A stretch of DNA of 64,000 nt from Toxotes chatareus (taxonomy: Eukaryota; Chordata; Actinopteri; Toxotidae): contig CM028882.1 in the NCBI GenBank assembly GCA_016801885.1, positions 2,480,001 to 2,544,000 on the forward strand. The letters are read 5' to 3'. The notes below the pieces were generated by a model. It did not search any database, was not told where the DNA came from, and worked only from the letters and a program-made list of their open reading frames with translations. The translations under genes and the position numbers were made by a program. Below are positions 61,401 to 64,000 of this stretch, piece after piece. Each line of letters starts with the position of its first letter. The first letter of the stretch is position 1.

Positions 61401-62370
61401 GAGTACCTGATCAGTGTCTACGCTGTTCTCAGCAACAAGAGGAGTGTTCCTGTCAGCGCTAGGGTGGCAACACGTATGTGATTCCTCTCTGGGGCAATTT
61501 AAGAAATGCAGTGTATAAATCTGGATTAAATGTAGTTAGTTGAGTTTTGCTCCATTTCTTCCAGATCTGCCTGAGCCTGAAGGACTCAAGTTCAAGTCAG
61601 TGCGAGAGACATCAGTGGAGGTACAGTGGGACCCACTGGACATTCCCTTCGATGGCTGGAACCTCATCTTCAGAAACACAGTGAGTCCTGCTACCCATTA
61701 TGTTAATGGAGCTTCTGTATTCCAGGAGGTGGCTGGACTCTAGAGCCTGCCCCATTCTCTGTCATTATTCACATTTTCCTCTGGTGGAAACCATGAACAA
61801 ACCACTGCAGACCCCCGTCTTCATATTCAGTAATTCCCTGATGTGCATACATCAGGATCAGGGTAAATATCCAGTGGAAAATGGTTTAGCCAAGCCAGAA
61901 TACAAAAACACAGCAGTCAAAACTGTTAGCATGTCCTCACAGGTCCAATGACCCCATACAGCACATAGCAAATGTTACTTTGTTTAATGCTCTAGTTTCG
62001 TTCTTGAGTGCTCATAGAAACCTTTCCCAACAGTGCTACTGGGATCTACTCAAAGCCACATTCTATTAAACCGAGAACCCTGTCAACTCTTAAGTCTAAA
62101 CGCCACCCAGAGCGCCATTATGTATGATTTGGATGTTTTTTTTCCCTCTGCTCCGCACATTATTCCTGGACTAATCTTTGAAGTGGTTGATGACTGGTGT
62201 GTTTTGGTGCTGGCAGAAAGAGGAGGATGGTGAGATTCTTAACTCCCTTGGCCGTCCAGAGACCACCTTTGAGCAGTCGGGCCTGGGCCCTGGCCAGGAG
62301 TACGAGGTCAAGCTGGAGGTGGTGAAGAACAACAAGCGCGGACCGCCTGCCTCCAAGAACGTCATCACAA
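57979..62370 (+). CDS. tnc: Tenascin-C, N-terminal 746 residues (gene continues past the window)
   Basis: Joined coding segments are 57979-58462, 58768-59988, 61210-61473, 61565-61680 and 62217-62370. Tenascin-C is a secreted hexameric extracellular-matrix glycoprotein that modulates cell adhesion and migration in development and repair. Domain order is signal peptide (1-23), basic pro-site RHRR (30-32 region), N-terminal assembly region with coiled coil (about 124-148), a half plus 12 complete EGF-like repeats (about 166-568), FNIII-1 (569-656) and FNIII-2 (657-746). Every junction is GT/AG and keeps frame (phases 1,1,1,0,1). Identity as C rather than R, W or X rests on the N-terminal motifs NQIVFTHRINIP and QPVVFNHVYNI, the FNIII-2 start PEGLKFKSVRETSVEV, and the EGF number: R has about 4.5, W about 3.5, X about 18.5. 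Mammalian C has 14.5 EGF repeats, so this copy is shorter. Remaining FNIII repeats and the fibrinogen-like globe are not in the window. Confidence 0.93.
58463..58767 (+). other. tnc: tnc intron 2
   Basis: A 305-bp phase-1 intron, gtataa ... ttgccatcctctag. It contains no feature beyond splice signals. Confidence 0.9.
58768..59988 (+). CDS. tnc: tnc exon 3: half plus 12 EGF-like repeats
   Basis: 1221 bp (407 codons, phase 1 to 1) encode the whole EGF array without interruption. A partial repeat (KPYCNGRGNWSTDTCSCACEPGW) is followed by 12 units of 31 residues with the tenascin pattern C-x3-C-x5-C-x4-C-x-C-x8-C, for example CPNDCQDQGRCVDGKCEC then a G-[FY]-x-G-x-D/N-C end. Repeats 8-12 are nearly uniform. 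Repeat 3 has EPWTGFDC in place of the usual EGFTGxDC, and repeat 2 has CLLDCGDYGHC. Sequons include NCS (two) and NGT. The array forms the rigid arm segment and carries EGF-receptor-binding activity in mammals (family knowledge). The donor ga g/ggtaag is read as gag g/gtaag, phase 1. Confidence 0.95.
59989..61209 (+). other. tnc: tnc intron 3
   Basis: A 1221-bp phase-1 intron, gtaagt ... ctccacag. Its length happens to equal that of exon 3; no sequence relation is seen. Short A-runs at about 60603-60610 and 60717-60725. No coding or repeat element recognised. Confidence 0.9.
61210..61473 (+). CDS. tnc: tnc exon 4: fibronectin type III repeat 1
   Basis: 264 bp (88 codons, phase 1 to 1). Starts VSPPKDLKVVEVTPETVDLSW with the FNIII Trp, then MRVTEYLITY, the LEPGIEYLISVYAV block and the end PVSARVATR. 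These are the diagnostic E-, F- and G-strand features of an FNIII domain. The 3' boundary uses gtatgt, a good donor; the acceptor is ctccacag after a pyrimidine-rich stretch. Confidence 0.95.
61565..61680 (+). CDS. tnc: tnc exon 5: fibronectin type III repeat 2, first half
   Basis: 116 bp from phase 1 to phase 0. Encodes LPEPEGLKFKSVRETSVEV, then QWDPLDIPFDGWNLIFRNT, which is strands A-C of FNIII-2. The 91-bp intron before it (61474-61564) is the shortest here and ends in tttcttccag. Donor aca/gtgagt. The frame continues open for 60 bases into the intron, so intron retention would add a short tail and stop at 61741-61743. Confidence 0.93.
61681..62216 (+). other. tnc: tnc intron 5, within FNIII-2
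   Basis: A 536-bp phase-0 intron, gtgagt ... ttttggtgctggcag. It splits the FNIII-2 domain between strands. No repeat or coding element recognised. Confidence 0.9.
62217..62370 (+). CDS. tnc: tnc exon 6: fibronectin type III repeat 2, second half
   Basis: 154 bp from phase 0 to phase 1. Encodes KEEDGEILNSLGRPETTFEQ, then SGLGPGQEYEVKLEVVKNN and KRGPPASKNVIT, strands D-G of the domain. The donor cacaa/gtaagt at 62370/62371 is strong. It is the last tnc exon visible; the next must complete a split codon after phase 1. Confidence 0.93.
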
Positions 62371-64000
62371 GTAAGTGTACACATTCACTCTGCTAACTGG
62401 CCTTTCAGTCTTTTGTTTTAGACTTACTGGAATGGTTTTATTCCAGAAGGGTGAACATATAGTCAGTTTGCAGTGGGTTTTCTAACTTAACCCGTTACTG
62501 CGTTATTTTATGGCTTGTTCTGAAAAATATTTCACCCTCATTTTTTGGAAGACTAGGGTCTTCTGATAATTCCTCTGTGTCAAAGAACTGATCACACTGC
62601 AACCTCAACCCAGATGGTTTTTTTGTGTGGGTTGTAAAAACCAAGTTACCAAATTAATGCAGAAATTGCAATATTTGTAGTATGGATTATGGATATTATG
62701 GATTCTTTTTAGGCTTTTAGACAACAAAATGGCCTTTTTTTTTATTTTTGCAAGTGAGTATTAGTAGATCGCCAAAAAAAAAAAAAAAAAGTAAATATAA
62801 TTTTATATTAATTAATAGGTATTGAATAGTCAAATTCTTACCCTCTTGGTGTTCCCGAAATGCAGCATTACACTCACCTTATGACATTGTTTGGAGTAGA
62901 AAACTTTGTAAGTTAGAAGAAAAAGAGTGAGACAGATGTGAACACACAACATTGTGAATAAATGATATGTCTTTGTCTGCTGGTCAGCCTCACATCTATT
63001 TAACCTGAACAATTCTTTGCTCTGTTCGACCTTTATAAACTCACGACCCACAGAAACATATTCATACAATGGAGGGATAAATCCCTGCCTGATGGATTCT
63101 AGGAAAGCTAAGTTAAAAATTTAATCTCTATAGTATATCAAAAAATTGTGATCTTGACCCCTTGGTATTAATGCTGAGCATTGTATTGAAAACGCATTTG
63201 CAGGAGAATACGTCTAAACTCCCTGAGCCTGTGCTGCAGATTGAGAAAGTGGATTTTCCAGAAATAGAGGTTATCGTGGAGTAAGGTGTCAGAGTTAACT
63301 ACAAAAACAGGCTGTCACCTTCATACCCCGTATAGGGCTCATTGAATTCTATATCTGCCTTATCCATCTTGCAGCTCCCAACAGAGTATTGTAAACAGCC
63401 TGACATGTCAACCCTGAGTGATTAGCTCATTAGTTTTCACTGCATTGTTGTGATTTACTGGGGGTAGTAAAAAGAGATATGGAATTCCAGCCCTATTGGC
63501 AAGTTATGAGATATCTCCATACCTCCATCAGGCAATAAAGCCCAATGGATTGTAACACTCTGAGAAACTCAAGGCTGGGGATCAATATAAAGAGAGAAAT
63601 CAGGGTTGAATGTGTGACTTCACCTTCCAGACCAACCACCAAGCTATTTTTAGGTGTCTTGAAACTCTGCTCCAACTCTTGCTAGAGTTGTTAAATGTGT
63701 ATTTTCTTTAAAAGGAGGGCTCTATGGCCAACTGAAACTTAAACCTTTCCTCAAATGTGCTAGCTGTTACCCCTGGGAGCCTTCTGTTTCAGCAAAGCAG
63801 ATTCAACAAGCGCCGCAATGTTCGCCATACGTTGAGCACTTAGTGGAATAAATGGCAGCTCCTTCCAGCAGTGGGTCAGGCCTCTTCTTTGCTTATATAT
63901 GGTGTGAAAATGGTCTGCACCGTGCCAGAATAAACACCAGGATATGTGGAAATGCCATTAGAAACCTGTCATAACCTTTTCTTTTAAACGCAGCAGTAAG
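62371..64000 (+). other. tnc: tnc intron 6 (continues beyond the window)
   Basis: At least 1630 bp of intron starting gtaagtgta. It contains a 17-A tract (62774-62790) and T-runs near 62737. I found no FNIII-like reading frame before the window ends. Short frames such as 62830-63069 minus and 63493-63675 minus have no domain content. Confidence 0.8.
62774..62790. repeat. Poly(A) tract in intron 6
   Basis: Seventeen consecutive A. Confidence 0.9.

Noticed and set aside
63985..64000. Possible acceptor (cgcag) for the next tnc exon at the window edge
   Set aside because: The following bases (cagtaag) do not continue a phase-1 FNIII-3 start and too little sequence remains to judge.
1..64000. 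CRISPR arrays, bacterial operons, phage or plasmid modules
   Set aside because: No regularly spaced repeats with unique spacers, no ribosome-binding-site-led gene clusters; intron structure and repeats show a vertebrate nuclear genome.

Overview
The window is animal genomic DNA, almost certainly from a teleost fish. The evidence is a vertebrate-type intron-split tenascin gene, GT/AG introns, abundant microsatellites, a solitary tRNA gene, an L2/CR1-type LINE whose 3' tail resembles the family widespread in ray-finned fish, and a hAT transposon with a BED zinc finger. No bacterial operon, CRISPR array or phage signal is present.

Layout. Positions 1-7 kb hold a tRNA-Lys(TTT) gene, a nearly full-length but broken L2-like LINE on the minus strand (about 1010-5893), a short hAT-like remnant, and a neat 658-bp hAT element (6297-6954) with 19-bp inverted repeats, an 8-bp target duplication and a BED-finger ORF. 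From 7 to about 46.4 kb I find no convincing protein-coding exon. This stretch holds simple repeats, a 500-N assembly gap (14383-14882), two related copies of a dispersed repeat (10788-11107 and 32447-32776) and a 5'-truncated LINE relic (about 35640-36460, minus strand).

The right end is the 5' part of a plus-strand tenascin-C gene (tnc). A probable promoter and non-coding exon 1 lie near 46.44-46.84 kb (inference). An intron of about 11 kb follows. Exon 2 (57887-58462) carries the start codon, signal peptide, pro-sequence and hexamer-forming coiled coil. One large exon (58768-59988) encodes a half plus 12 complete EGF-like repeats. Fibronectin type III repeat 1 is one exon (61210-61473) and repeat 2 is split over two (61565-61680 and 62217-62370). 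All junctions have GT/AG ends and compatible phases. The window encodes the first 746 residues plus one base; the remaining FNIII repeats and the fibrinogen-like globe must lie beyond position 64000.

The only clearly functional genes are tnc and probably the tRNA. I found no sign of a new multi-gene system. The most useful leads are the tnc domain count and 5' organisation, the compact hAT element, and the LINE's overlapping ORF1/ORF2 stop-start.
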